Shown: in pieces, positions 1 through 8,547 of the stretch
Position numbering within the stretch: the stretch's first letter is position 1
Layout of the letters: each line of letters starts with the position of its first letter
Program-made: the position numbers and the translations under genes
Notes under the pieces: generated by a model
Seen by the model: only the letters and a program-made list of their open reading frames with translations
What the model was told of the DNA's origin: nothing
The model's database searches: none
DNA from: Streptococcus orisasini
GTDB lineage: Bacteria > Bacillota > Bacilli > Lactobacillales > Streptococcaceae
Reading direction: 5' to 3'
NCBI RefSeq assembly: GCF_001431045.1
Contig: NZ_BCLE01000035.1
Location: forward strand, 1 to 57,611
DNA length: 57,611 bases

Positions 1-31
1 AGGCTCATGATGTGATATCATGGCCTTTTTT
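1..31 (+). terminator. Rho-independent terminator at window edge
   Basis: The arms AGGCTCATGAT and ATCATGGCCT enclose a short loop and are followed by a run of six T on the plus strand. It probably ends a plus-strand gene lying outside the window, and it may also stop the converging operon whose last gene begins at 52. Confidence 0.6.
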
Positions 32-51
32 AGATACAAATTTCTATCGCT

Positions 52-651
52 TTAAATCCAATTCTTTTCCTGCGCAATTCGGACAGCATCTGTACGATTG
101 CCAGCAGACAGCTTGTTAAAGATACTGGTCATATAGTTTCGAACCGTACCGTTGGACAAGAAAAGCTTTTCAGATATTTCCTGATTGGACAAACCTCTGG
201 CAACCAGAAGCAAAATTTCCTGCTCGCGCTGACTGAGAGGATTGGAGGTAAAGGCGGCTTCCTCAATCAATTCAGGGGAATACTCCCTTTGCCCAGCCAA
301 AACAGCATGGATAGTCTGCATGAGCTCTGAAGCCGAACGATCCTTTAAAACATAAGCATCTACATGAGCCGCTAAGGCACGTTTAAAGTAGCCTGAGCGT
401 TTGAAGGTTGTCACGATAATAACCTTAGTAGCCTGACGATGGGCACGAATCCACTCCAGCACATCAAGCCCTGTTTTCTTGGGCATTTCAACATCCAAAA
501 CAGCCACATCAACGTCCTGTTTTTGCAGCAGATCTATGGCTTGGGCGCCATCAGCAGCCTGATAAATTTCTTCCACCTCATCTTCCATAAGTAAAAGCTG
601 ACAGAGCGCATCACGCAGCATGGACTGGTCTTCAGCGACTAATAATTTCAT
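52..651 (-). CDS. LuxR/NarL-family response regulator, DesR/YvfU type
   Basis: This is a 199-residue response regulator. Residues 1-120 are a receiver domain with acidic residues near 8-9 and the likely phospho-acceptor Asp53 in VLDVEMP. Residues 135-199 are a LuxR-type helix-turn-helix ([21 protein letters not shown]). It is expected to be phosphorylated by the kinase encoded just upstream, whose stop overlaps this start by 4 bases. The operon order ABC ATPase, permease, kinase, regulator matches the yvfRS-yvfTU arrangement of Bacillus, in which the regulator controls its own exporter. The signal here is unknown. Confidence 0.93.
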   Translation of the reverse strand: MKLLVAEDQSMLRDALCQLLLMEDEVEEIYQAADGAQAIDLLQKQDVDVAVLDVEMPKKTGLDVLEWIRAHRQATKVIIVTTFKRSGYFKRALAAHVDAYVLKDRSASELMQTIHAVLAGQREYSPELIEEAAFTSNPLSQREQEILLLVARGLSNQEISEKLFLSNGTVRNYMTSIFNKLSAGNRTDAVRIAQEKNWI

Positions 652-1748
652 TGTCGGCCTCCTTCTTCTAAAATCACACGAATAAGGGTCGGATTGTGGC
701 TGGATATAATCATAACCTCACCCTTGACCAGCTGCAAACGTTCCTTGATAGAATGCAATTCCTCACCAGTCAGCTGGCTAAAACCACGCCCATTATCACT
801 GACCTCAATTATCAGCCCGTCAGCCCTGTAGAGCTTGATATGACACTGACTGGCTCCAGCGTGCTTAATGATATTGGTGGTTAATTCGCGTAAAATCATG
901 GTCATGCTGGACTGAATGACAGGCGACAACGCAGACAAGTCCAGCTGATTATCTATCGTTAGGGCAATCTCAGACATGGCAAACATTTCGGTGATATTAT
1001 CCAACTCTTCAGTCACCGTGCGGTATTTGAGATTGGTAATCAGCTCACGAACATTTTTCATGGTTTCTTTACTGATTTGATTGAGCTCCGTCAATTCCTT
1101 GCGGACAGCAGGCAGATTATCCTTGTCCAATTGCCGCAGCGCAAGCTCCGTCTTCAAACTCATCATGGCAAATGTGTGTCCCAGCGTATCGTGCAAATCA
1201 CGGCCAATTCGGTTGCGTTCATTTTCAGCGGTCAGGAGATTAATTTCCTTATTTTTTTGATAAATTTCTTCTTTAACCTTATTTTCCAAATAATTCTGCC
1301 GCTGAAAATAGTGCATAGCAATGATAAAGATGGTAATCAGCACTGTCATTACTTTTTCTATGACTGTTGGTCCAAAAAACAATCCCCACACCATAACAAC
1401 CAAAAGACCAAGTATATAAGATATCGTGCGGTAGCTTCGCGTTCGCGTGTCATCTTCAAACCGCCAAACCAAAAGATTCACGAGATAGAAGAAAAACCAC
1501 ATCATATTGGGCTCAATAGCCAAGACCATCCAAAGAATATAGCCAAGCAGATAGAACCAAAGGACAGCAAGTATGCTTTGATACTGATTACGAAGGTGAA
1601 TAATCAAAATATAGGCTATCATGAACAAAACAGACGGCCCCAGCGTCCACATAGGATAATCAAACCACAATACCCCTCCTAGGGGAAAAATCATGAAGAC
1701 CAGCCCTACATAGTAGAGCGGGTCTGTTTTTTGAAAGGGTCGAAACAT
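648..1748 (-). CDS. Sensor histidine kinase, DesK/YvfT type (HisKA_3)
   Basis: This 366-residue membrane kinase has about five or six hydrophobic segments in residues 10-150 and no large extracellular domain, so it may sense through the membrane. After a short coiled segment, the phosphorylation motif [16 protein letters not shown] contains the phospho-accepting His near residue 186. The N-box is [12 protein letters not shown] and the G-box is EVSDNGRGF. These are features of the HisKA_3 family that partners LuxR-type regulators. The start ATG overlaps the permease stop (TAATG), so translation is probably coupled. Its partner is the regulator at 52-651. The ligand is unknown; antimicrobial or lipid stress is an inference from similar operons. 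Confidence 0.92.
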   Translation of the reverse strand: MFRPFQKTDPLYYVGLVFMIFPLGGVLWFDYPMWTLGPSVLFMIAYILIIHLRNQYQSILAVLWFYLLGYILWMVLAIEPNMMWFFFYLVNLLVWRFEDDTRTRSYRTISYILGLLVVMVWGLFFGPTVIEKVMTVLITIFIIAMHYFQRQNYLENKVKEEIYQKNKEINLLTAENERNRIGRDLHDTLGHTFAMMSLKTELALRQLDKDNLPAVRKELTELNQISKETMKNVRELITNLKYRTVTEELDNITEMFAMSEIALTIDNQLDLSALSPVIQSSMTMILRELTTNIIKHAGASQCHIKLYRADGLIIEVSDNGRGFSQLTGEELHSIKERLQLVKGEVMIISSHNPTLIRVILEEGGRQ

Positions 1749-2494
1749 TATTTTACCTCAAGTTTTTTTCCGACTGCCAGAGCAATCACTAAGACTATGA
1801 TAGCATATCCCACGAGAATTAACAGGGACTTAAGAGAAAAGTCATCTTTGAAGTAAGAAATAAAGAGGTTGTTAAGATGATAGGTCGGCATAAATTTTGC
1901 TAGTTTTTGCATAAAATCAGGGAAAGTCTGCACTGGCATCCAGAGGCCGCCCAAGACTGCCAAGCCCATGTAAAAAATATTGGCAATCAAAGAAAGCGTC
2001 TGCGAAGACTTGATATGAGCAAAAAGTGCACCAAAAGGCATAAAGCAGACAGCTCCAGCAAATAAAAGACCCGCACTGATCAGCCAATCTTTAGCAGACA
2101 TATCAACATTCTTGATGAAGTGTCCTGCGACAAAAACAGTTACAATTGCCAGGACAAAGTGAACAAGAATCGTTAAAATTTTACTGATATAGTATTGCCA
2201 GATAGGAATGGGACTGTGCTCAATACTTCTGAGGCGGTTGCCGTTTCTGTCTTCTTGAAAGGCAAAAGGCAAGGAGAAAAAGGCAAAACTGAGACTGGAA
2301 AAGGCAGTCATTTGGATCATATACTGGCGCACCCAGTAAGCCGCTTGTTCTTTAGACATACTGTCATCACTGGCCCAAATACTGGTAAAGAGTAAGAAGA
2401 AAGCAAGTGGCATGCCGATTCCCATAATCAAGTTAGACAAAGATCGTTTATTGATGAGGTACTCCTGATACAGGATTGCTTTAAACGTTTTCAT
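1748..2494 (-). CDS. ABC-2 type transporter permease
   Basis: The protein is an integral membrane permease of about 248 residues with six hydrophobic segments and the ABC-2 fold pattern (a large loop after the first segment, PVQTFPDFMQKLAKFMPTYH near the end). I chose the ATG at 2494 because AAAGGAG lies just upstream; an earlier ATG at 2518 lacks a good ribosome site. The gene overlaps the ATPase gene by 14 bases and abuts the kinase gene. Together with the ATPase it should form an exporter, possibly for a peptide antibiotic or lipid. The substrate cannot be read from the sequence. Confidence 0.9.
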   Translation of the reverse strand: MKTFKAILYQEYLINKRSLSNLIMGIGMPLAFFLLFTSIWASDDSMSKEQAAYWVRQYMIQMTAFSSLSFAFFSLPFAFQEDRNGNRLRSIEHSPIPIWQYYISKILTILVHFVLAIVTVFVAGHFIKNVDMSAKDWLISAGLLFAGAVCFMPFGALFAHIKSSQTLSLIANIFYMGLAVLGGLWMPVQTFPDFMQKLAKFMPTYHLNNLFISYFKDDFSLKSLLILVGYAIIVLVIALAVGKKLEVK

Positions 2495-3380
2495 GGTCAG
2501 TCTCCTTTGCCATATCAAAAATGGTATTTAAAAGCGTACGGTTAGTCATTTCGATGTCTTCAATTGGACATTTAACTTCTACCAGCAAATCCCAAATCCT
2601 CTGCGGTTGTTTGCTGCTAAAGGAAATGGTATCTGCTTTGATGGTCAAATTTTGAATCTCCTCTTCTTCAACCGCAAAGAGATAATCAGTTGGCAGCGTA
2701 AAGACCTTTTCTTTTTCTTCTGAGCGCAGCAGATAAGGTGTGGTGTCACGCAGCATTTTTCCCTCGTGCAAAACCAAGATCCTATCCGCCGTATGCTCTA
2801 CTTCTTCAATGTAATGGCTGGAGTAAATAATGGTCTTGCCAGCCTTTTTCAAGTCAGCAACAATCTCCCAAAAACGCTTGCGCGTATTGGTATCCATACC
2901 AGCCGTCGGCTCATCCAAGAAGATGATGTCAGGTTGGCCAACCAAGACTTGCACAAAAGCCAGAAGCCGTCTTTGACCACCAGACAATTTTTCAGCAAAC
3001 TGCTTTTTTTGCTGATCAGAAAATTGCAGCAACTTATCAATCGCTTTATCAGACAGAGGTTTAGGATAAATAGCTTTTTGAAAATTAAGAAGTTCAGAAG
3101 CCGTCATCTTTCGCTCTGTCAGGTTTTCCTGAAAAAGGATACCTACTTTTCCTTTAAGCTGTGAAGACTGAGCGTTTTGCTTTAGAACAGTAACTGTTCC
3201 TTCTGTCGGAGCATAGTCTCCCAACAGGCAATTAAAGAGTGTTGTTTTGCCTGAACCATTAGGTCCAATTAAGGCCAGACAATCGCCCTCCTTAACTTCA
3301 AAGGAAATGCCCTCAAGAACCTTTTTCGATTTAAATTGTTTGGATAAATTTGAAACGTTTATAACCGTATGTACCATCAT
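2481..3380 (-). CDS. ABC transporter ATP-binding protein (ABC-2 exporter)
   Basis: This is an ATPase of about 299 residues. Walker A is GPNGSGKTT, the signature is KLSGGQRR, and Walker B is DIIFLDEPTAGMD, followed by the switch His in IYSSHYIEE. A C-terminal extension of about 80 residues is typical of drug or lantibiotic exporters. The reading frame stays open upstream to 3443, but that part is encoded by an interspersed repeat. The ATG at 3380 has AAAGGAG 4 bases upstream and is the real start. It is the first gene of the four-gene operon running down to 52. Confidence 0.93.
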   Translation of the reverse strand: MMVHTVINVSNLSKQFKSKKVLEGISFEVKEGDCLALIGPNGSGKTTLFNCLLGDYAPTEGTVTVLKQNAQSSQLKGKVGILFQENLTERKMTASELLNFQKAIYPKPLSDKAIDKLLQFSDQQKKQFAEKLSGGQRRLLAFVQVLVGQPDIIFLDEPTAGMDTNTRKRFWEIVADLKKAGKTIIYSSHYIEEVEHTADRILVLHEGKMLRDTTPYLLRSEEKEKVFTLPTDYLFAVEEEEIQNLTIKADTISFSSKQPQRIWDLLVEVKCPIEDIEMTNRTLLNTIFDMAKETDHENV

Positions 3381-3387
3381 TGTACTC

Positions 3388-3660
3388 CTTTTATTAAGAT
3401 ACGGTAGAGGCTTGTTATCTAAGTGCTCCGCACTTGATACCAAACGCCAATCACTATGGTGAATTGGCTACCTCTCCCACTAACTTCGTTTGGTTAGTAA
3501 AATCGACTAACCAAACTTCGTGTCGCTAAGCCGTTAAGCACTCCAAAGGAATTTAGAGAGCCTGACAAAGAATCCCTAAAGATTCTAGGAAGGTGAGTCT
3601 AATTTCACAAACTAGACAGCTTGCCTTTTTTACACAGCCTTTAAAGCCAGTTTATTTAGA
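3388..3660. repeat. Interspersed repeat, copy in the ABC-operon leader
   Basis: The stretch beginning AAGATACGGTAGAGGCTTG is nearly identical for about 130 bp to 25056-25190, with the same internal palindromes (AAGTGCTCCGCACTT; GGTTAGTAAAATCGACTAACC). Later parts diverge, but both copies hold a motif of the type GATTCTAGGA or GACTCTGGGA. On the minus strand the element ends directly against the Shine-Dalgarno sequence of the ABC ATPase gene. It has no coding potential I would trust. It fills the gap between the operon and the gene at 3682. Confidence 0.75.
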
Positions 3661-3681
3661 CTGTGTGTGTTTTAATGATTT

Positions 3682-4047
3682 CTAAATATCTAGGTATTCG
3701 GTGATTTCACCATGATGAACTTTTTCTGCTAATTTGTGAATGATATCTTTTCCCAAATGTTTTGTTAAAGATTCCAAATCATTTACCACTTCAAAAAGTG
3801 TATTTTCATTAATATCACTTGGATCAAAGTTTGCGTTTTCCCTGTCTTTATTCCAGTAATACCAGTTAGGATCTGTTCGTTCATAATAAACATAGTGTTG
3901 CTTTTTTGTCAGGTAAACTCTTTTTGAGATTTGTTTTTGTTCATCTTCAGTTTTGACAGTGTGAGAGTAAATTTTAATACCTTGAAAGACTTTATAGCTG
4001 CGGATACCATCTTCTAAAAGTCTAAGTTTGATCTCCTCATAGGTCAT
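3682..4047 (-). CDS. Small hypothetical protein with EXLDI-type C-terminus
   Basis: This is a 121-residue soluble, charged protein with no signal peptide or membrane segment. It ends in E-Y-L-D-I, which fits the extreme C-terminal E-x-L-D-I motif that names the EXLDI family. The preceding stretch (LGKDIIHKLAEKVHHGEITE) is helical, also as I recall for that family. No function is known. AAGGAGGG lies just before its ATG. It shares strand and close spacing (about 50 bases) with the small membrane protein upstream, so they may be co-transcribed. The family call rests on a short motif and my memory of the family. Confidence 0.6.
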   Translation of the reverse strand: MTYEEIKLRLLEDGIRSYKVFQGIKIYSHTVKTEDEQKQISKRVYLTKKQHYVYYERTDPNWYYWNKDRENANFDPSDINENTLFEVVNDLESLTKHLGKDIIHKLAEKVHHGEITEYLDI

Positions 4048-4098
4048 TTTAGTCCCTCCTTTGTAACTATTAAGGTAGGAGAAAGCTTTTCTTTCTTC

Positions 4099-4296
4099 CT
4101 AATCAGCCAATTCTTTGATAAGAGATTTAACAATACTGATTAAAATAGTTGCTGAAATTAACAAGCCCATGAACTCTCCAAAATGCGAAAAGATAGTTTC
4201 AATCTTCAACTGTTCAAAAACAGTTGTAAAAACACTCAAGACCGCGAAAACTGTTCCAATAAGAGCATAAATAATATAAGATACTTTGATTTTCAT
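4099..4296 (-). CDS. Small two-helix membrane protein, unknown function
   Basis: The 65-residue product has two hydrophobic segments (about residues 6-25 and 41-58) separated by a short polar loop, and ends in a charged tail (KSLIKELAD). I do not recognise a family. A GA-rich stretch precedes the ATG. It lies upstream of the EXLDI-like gene on the same strand. The size and two-helix form resemble immunity or stress membrane peptides, but nothing in the sequence proves that. Confidence 0.55.
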   Translation of the reverse strand: MKIKVSYIIYALIGTVFAVLSVFTTVFEQLKIETIFSHFGEFMGLLISATILISIVKSLIKELAD

Positions 4297-4597
4297 AATA
4301 TTTTCTCGCTTTATTTTCTTTCTGGTTTAAGTTTACCGAAAAAGAGCAAAGCTTTTCAGCACCTAATGTCATAACATAATATGACTTTTGTCATGTTTCG
4401 AAGTCCTTGATTGCCTAACTCCCATTTTCTCAACTAATTAAGTCTTCAAGCACAGTTTTTTTTTCATTTAGGAATTCCTAGAGCCCAAAATTTCTGGATC
4501 AAGACAAGACTTGCTCCCATAGCTTATACTCTTTGAAACTCTCATCATACATTATTGACTTCGCCTTGCCTGATTTTCTTTGAGTATAATACAAAAC
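4297..4597. other. Intergenic stretch, nothing recognised
   Basis: About 300 AT-rich bases lie between the small membrane gene and the terminator of the YihY gene. A short palindrome around 4380-4395 is the only structure I noted, and it is too weak to name. No ORF with a convincing ribosome site was seen. Confidence 0.5.
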
Positions 4598-4633
4598 AAA
4601 AAAGACTCGAGAGCCCTTTCTCTAAGTCTTTTT
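4598..4633 (-). terminator. Terminator after yihY-like gene
   Basis: Read on the minus strand, AAAGACTTAGAGAAAGGGCTCTCGAGTCTTTTTT forms a stem ending in six T. It lies 25 bases after the stop of the YihY gene and closes the GNAT-spxR-map-yihY run. Confidence 0.7.
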
Positions 4634-4657
4634 CACAATGATGATCTTATGTAAAGA

Positions 4658-5590
4658 TTATTTTTTATCTTCTTCCCCTTTTTTAGCCATATAGTCTCTC
4701 CTAGACTGGATAATAGTAATAATGTTGCCGCGTCTTGGTCTAAATTCTTTAACGTATTTTTTCTGATAGCTGGCATTTAAAACAGCCCCTAGAATCAAAA
4801 TTCTGGCAAAGACAATAAACCACAGCATTAAAGCAAACAAGGTCACCGATCCAAAAATCCGAAGATTTTCCATGCTGGCGGTGGCGTAGTTCAGATAAGT
4901 CCCAAACAAGCTGGTCATCGTAAAGAAGAGAATACTGGTAAAGATTGTTCCCGGCAAAATATAGCGGACTTTTCTGATTCGGACATTGGGCAGAATATAA
5001 TAGAGAATTGCTAAGGCAACGAAGAAAATCGTAGCAGTTACTGGCTGGGTTAAACTCATCAAAATATCATACAAATCCTGATTGAGATAGGAATTATGAT
5101 ACAAGAACGTCAGCACTGTCTTACCAAAAGTTGACAGCATAATAGCCAGCGCCAAAAAGAAGATTACCAGCAAGCTGGAAAAAATCCCGACAATATGCCC
5201 TAAAATCAGGTCACGATGAACCTGAATGCCATAGGATTTGTTCATGGATTTCTGCAAAAAAGTCAAACTTTTTGACATGGTCCACAAACCAGTGAGCACT
5301 GCCAGCCACAAGAGACTGGTAGAAGGCTTGTTGAAAATCCCGATCACAATACCTGAGGTGCTTTCATAGAGCTGCTCAGGCAGATTGTTTTTCATGAAGG
5401 ATAAAAGTTCTGATGTGTCAATATCCAGATAAGGAAACAAGTTAGCAAGCAGGATTAAAAAGGGAAAAATAGTCAGGATTAGATAGTAGGCCACTGCTAT
5501 ACTGGAGAGATCCATTTCAGAGCTTTTATAGTAGGTTAAAAAATTCTGTACATATTGGCTTGCCTGTAACTTTTCAATAAACTTTTTCAC
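4658..5590 (-). CDS. YihY/virulence factor BrkB family membrane protein
   Basis: The 310-residue protein has six hydrophobic segments and the family hallmarks: an N-terminal amphipathic part, PFLILLANLFPYLD, a central LWTMSKSLTFLQKSMNKSYGI loop, and a charged C-terminal tail. The family was once called ribonuclease BN in error; its real role is unknown and may be envelope transport. It is the last gene of a minus-strand run and starts 11 bases after map. Length and topology are normal for streptococcal members. Confidence 0.9.
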   Translation of the reverse strand: MKKFIEKLQASQYVQNFLTYYKSSEMDLSSIAVAYYLILTIFPFLILLANLFPYLDIDTSELLSFMKNNLPEQLYESTSGIVIGIFNKPSTSLLWLAVLTGLWTMSKSLTFLQKSMNKSYGIQVHRDLILGHIVGIFSSLLVIFFLALAIMLSTFGKTVLTFLYHNSYLNQDLYDILMSLTQPVTATIFFVALAILYYILPNVRIRKVRYILPGTIFTSILFFTMTSLFGTYLNYATASMENLRIFGSVTLFALMLWFIVFARILILGAVLNASYQKKYVKEFRPRRGNIITIIQSRRDYMAKKGEEDKK

Positions 5591-5601
5591 TGCAACTCCT
5601 A

Positions 5602-6462
5602 TTAATAGGTGCCTTCTTCTCCTTGACTGGTAAGAATGCGCGGGCCATCCTTTGTAATAACAAACTGATGTTCATATTGGCAGGAAAGGCCACCATCAAG
5701 TGTTTTGTGAGCCCAACCTGTTTGCATATCTGTATCTATTTCCCAGGTTCCCGTATTAATCATCGGTTCGATCGTCAGCACCATTCCTTCTTTCAAACGC
5801 AGACCGCGGCCGACTCTGCCATAGTGGGGAACATTAGGCTCTTCATGCATGGTAGGACCGACACCGTGGCCGACTAAATCGCGGACAACACCATAACCAA
5901 AGCTTTCAGCATATTCCTGAATGGCAGCTCCAATATCCCCGATACGGTTGCCGATAACAGCCTTTTCAATACCCTTGTAAAGGCATTCCTTGGTGACATC
6001 CATGAGCTTCTTGACTTCTTCAGAAACATTTCCAACAGCATAGGCCCAGCAAGAATCAGCAATACCGCCACGGAAATTGTCTGTATGTTTTTTGACTTCA
6101 GCAACCTTGTCAAAATTCAATTTTGACACATCCAAGTCTTCCTTGGCAATAGGACCGCCTATTACCATATCAACTTTAAGAAGATCACCCTCCTTCAAAG
6201 TATAATGGCGCGGAAAAGCATGAGCCACCTCATCATTTAAACCGCAGCAGGTCGCATAGGGGTAGTCCATGAAATGACCGTCTGCCCCAATTTGTAAGGG
6301 CAGGAAATTTTCTTCCTTGCAGCGCCGGCGGACATACTCTTCAATTTCCCACATGTCCAGTCCTGGTTTAATCAAATCACGCAAACCGATATGAATGCTG
6401 GCTAAAAAATCGCCAGCCTCATCCATTGCTTCAACTTCACGCGCTGATTTTAATGTAATCAT
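5602..6462 (-). CDS. map: Methionine aminopeptidase, type I
   Basis: This enzyme removes the N-terminal Met from nascent proteins using two metal ions. Metal and substrate residues are visible: the pocket His in GLNDEVAHAFP, the first Asp in LLKVDMVIGG, Asp in ADSCWAYAVG, His in VGHGVGPTMHEEPNVPHYG, and Glu in EPMINTG and QYEHQFVI. At 286 residues it is longer than the roughly 250-residue enterobacterial enzyme, owing to a loop insertion near residues 100-120, as I recall for streptococci. It lies between spxR (21-base gap) and the YihY gene. Confidence 0.96.
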   Translation of the reverse strand: MITLKSAREVEAMDEAGDFLASIHIGLRDLIKPGLDMWEIEEYVRRRCKEENFLPLQIGADGHFMDYPYATCCGLNDEVAHAFPRHYTLKEGDLLKVDMVIGGPIAKEDLDVSKLNFDKVAEVKKHTDNFRGGIADSCWAYAVGNVSEEVKKLMDVTKECLYKGIEKAVIGNRIGDIGAAIQEYAESFGYGVVRDLVGHGVGPTMHEEPNVPHYGRVGRGLRLKEGMVLTIEPMINTGTWEIDTDMQTGWAHKTLDGGLSCQYEHQFVITKDGPRILTSQGEEGTY

Positions 6463-6483
6463 GTTTTAGTTAACTCCTTAGTT

Positions 6484-7767
6484 CTAATTCAATTTCGTTG
6501 TAACAACAGCCTTGGTAACAACTTGGCTGCCATGGTAAATTTCAAAGTCAAGCGTCGCACTCCGCCTGTTTTCAGTAATAACCTTGGGCTGAATTTTTAG
6601 CAGATCATCAATTTGAACGGCCTGTAAAAAGTATAACATCATTTGCTCAATAATGATATTCTTTTTATGCTTTTGCGTCAAGACACGCATGGTAATATCT
6701 TTTAGAAATTCTGTTAAAACACCGTGTGCCAGATTGCCTGCCGAATCAATCATGGCTGGCTCAACAACAAATTGAAAGCCGTTTTTTTCTTCCTGCAGAT
6801 TGGCAGTAATCTGCTCGCTGTAGGTGTGAGTGCTGGTCCTTTGAAAATTCTGCAGATTTTCCATCACCTGCCTGCGCGTGATAACTCCCAAAAGACTGTA
6901 GTCTTCCTTAACCACCGGCAGCATATCATAATCTTCAAAAATCATCTTTTGGCTGATATTGGCCAGACTAAGCGTCGGTTTTGCAACTACCGGATTTTTA
7001 GTCATTAGTTGATTAAGAATCATGTTAGGTTCCTTGCCGGCCACATCCCTCATGCTGATAACGCCGACAACCATATTATGACTGTTAATGACCGGATAGC
7101 GCACATGGTTAGTCTTTTTAATCAGATTGTTATAGTCTTTGACAGTATCTGTGTCGTGCAAAAAGCCATGATAAACCTTTTCCTGATAAACCTCCTCAAC
7201 CGTCTTAATGTCGGTTTTAATGCGAACATTTGAAAGAGCCTGATTGATGAGAGTGGCAACGGTAAAGGTATCATAGTTAGTTACCATGACGGGAATGCCC
7301 AGCTGATTGGAGGTTTCACGCACCCTTTCAGATACAGGAAATCCTCCTGTTACGAGGATGGCGTTTTTATTTTGCAGAGCCAAAAGCTGAATATTTTCAC
7401 GGTCTCCGACAATCAAAAGGCCATCTTTGGTCAGATAGCGGTGAATATTATCAATGGTCATGGCACCGATAGAAAACTTGCTAAATTCATGACTGAGCCC
7501 AGATGCGCCAGAGATAACTTCTGACTCGCTGATATTGGCAATTTCTTTGTAGGTCAATTTGTTTAGGCGCACGCGCACCTTTTTTTCAACACGAATCGTT
7601 CCGCTGCGCGGCCGAGTCTCAACAATTCCGCGGTTTTCCGCCTCTTTAATAGCTCGGTAGGCCGTTCCGTCACTGACTTTCAAATGATTTGAAATGCTTC
7701 TGACACTGACACGTTTGCCAACCGCCAGATTTTCCAAATATTCTAAAATGTCTTGATGTTTACTCAT
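6484..7767 (-). CDS. spxR: CBS-HotDog domain transcriptional regulator, SpxR-like
   Basis: The domain order is an N-terminal winged helix (about 1-60, ISNHLKVSDGTAYRAIKEAE), a DRTGG domain (75-190), two CBS repeats (200-310) and a C-terminal HotDog fold (315-427). This architecture is that of Bacillus YtoI and pneumococcal SpxR, the positive regulator of pyruvate oxidase; CBS repeats usually bind adenosyl ligands. The ATG at 7767 is preceded by ACAGGA and overlaps the GNAT stop by 8 bases, suggesting coupled translation. An alternative ATG four codons upstream is less well placed. The regulatory target in this organism is an inference. Confidence 0.88.
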   Translation of the reverse strand: MSKHQDILEYLENLAVGKRVSVRSISNHLKVSDGTAYRAIKEAENRGIVETRPRSGTIRVEKKVRVRLNKLTYKEIANISESEVISGASGLSHEFSKFSIGAMTIDNIHRYLTKDGLLIVGDRENIQLLALQNKNAILVTGGFPVSERVRETSNQLGIPVMVTNYDTFTVATLINQALSNVRIKTDIKTVEEVYQEKVYHGFLHDTDTVKDYNNLIKKTNHVRYPVINSHNMVVGVISMRDVAGKEPNMILNQLMTKNPVVAKPTLSLANISQKMIFEDYDMLPVVKEDYSLLGVITRRQVMENLQNFQRTSTHTYSEQITANLQEEKNGFQFVVEPAMIDSAGNLAHGVLTEFLKDITMRVLTQKHKKNIIIEQMMLYFLQAVQIDDLLKIQPKVITENRRSATLDFEIYHGSQVVTKAVVTTKLN

Positions 7768-8314
7768 ATGTCCTGTCACCTATCCTTAATTCATATTTCA
7801 AATAATCACGTATCTTATGACTGTACCGGTCACTCCCTTTGAACTGTCTCACTAAATTAAAACCGGCTTTTTCTGCTACTCTGGCACTGGCTGCATTTTC
7901 CTTATGAACAATAATCTGCAGCAGCTTTAAATCAAATTCCTGAAAGGCCAGAAAAACCAGATTTTTGAGTGCCTCAGTTGTCAAGCCCTGTCCCCAGTAA
8001 TCCTTATGCAAAAAATAGCCAATCTCAGCTGTTTGAGCTGTTAAATCCAGTTTGTCAAAGCGAATCGCACCAATCATTTTATGATTTTCCTTGTGCTCAA
8101 GAGCCCAGACACCTAACGGGGTTTTCATAAAATAATGAACCAGCAAAAAATCACTCTCAGCAAGGCTGGCCTGATGAGGGAAAATAAATTCCAAATTCTG
8201 CGCATCACTCGCTATTTCATAAAAATCCTTATGATCCTTAAAGGCAAAAGGGCGCATAAAAAGACGCTGCGTTTCAAATTCTGAAAAACGTCCTAACTGT
8301 GTCCATATATCCAT
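7760..8314 (-). CDS. GNAT-family N-acetyltransferase (RimJ/RimL type)
   Basis: The 184-residue protein has the GNAT core: an N-terminal TQRLFMRPF segment, the acetyl-CoA loop in IGYFLHKDYWGQGLTTEALK, and the closing ENAASARVAEKAGFNLV helix. Such enzymes acetylate ribosomal N-termini or small molecules; the substrate here is unknown. It is the first gene of the run to spxR, map and yihY. The stop overlaps the spxR start. Confidence 0.88.
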   Translation of the reverse strand: MDIWTQLGRFSEFETQRLFMRPFAFKDHKDFYEIASDAQNLEFIFPHQASLAESDFLLVHYFMKTPLGVWALEHKENHKMIGAIRFDKLDLTAQTAEIGYFLHKDYWGQGLTTEALKNLVFLAFQEFDLKLLQIIVHKENAASARVAEKAGFNLVRQFKGSDRYSHKIRDYLKYELRIGDRTYE

Positions 8315-8451
8315 ATTGTTATAATACAGTTTTTTAGGCTAAGAGTCAAAGAAAAGTCTCTATATTTCAATAATCAGCTGCCGATACAATTTATTTTAAT
8401 AAAGGCGGTCTTTTATCTTTAACTTAACACACTTACAGCCAATGAGAAAAA

Positions 8452-8512
8452 TAAAAAAGAATAAGAAGTAGGCGGATTTTTAACCCAAGCTACCGTTCTT
8501 ATTCTCTTTTTT
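8452..8512 (-). terminator. Terminator after MBL hydrolase gene
   Basis: The minus strand reads GAGAATAAGAACGGTAG, then a loop, then CTACTTCTTATTCTTTTTT. The arms pair over about 15 bases with one bulge and end in six T. It follows the MBL gene stop by some 35 bases and probably closes the GH1-MFS-MBL run. Confidence 0.7.
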
Positions 8513-8547
8513 ATTTATAAGTCAAAGAAAAAATGGAAATCTATTTT

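Noticed and set aside
1077..1682. 201-codon frame antisense to the histidine kinase
   Set aside because: It overlaps a clearly real kinase gene, has biased composition and no ribosome site, and resembles nothing.
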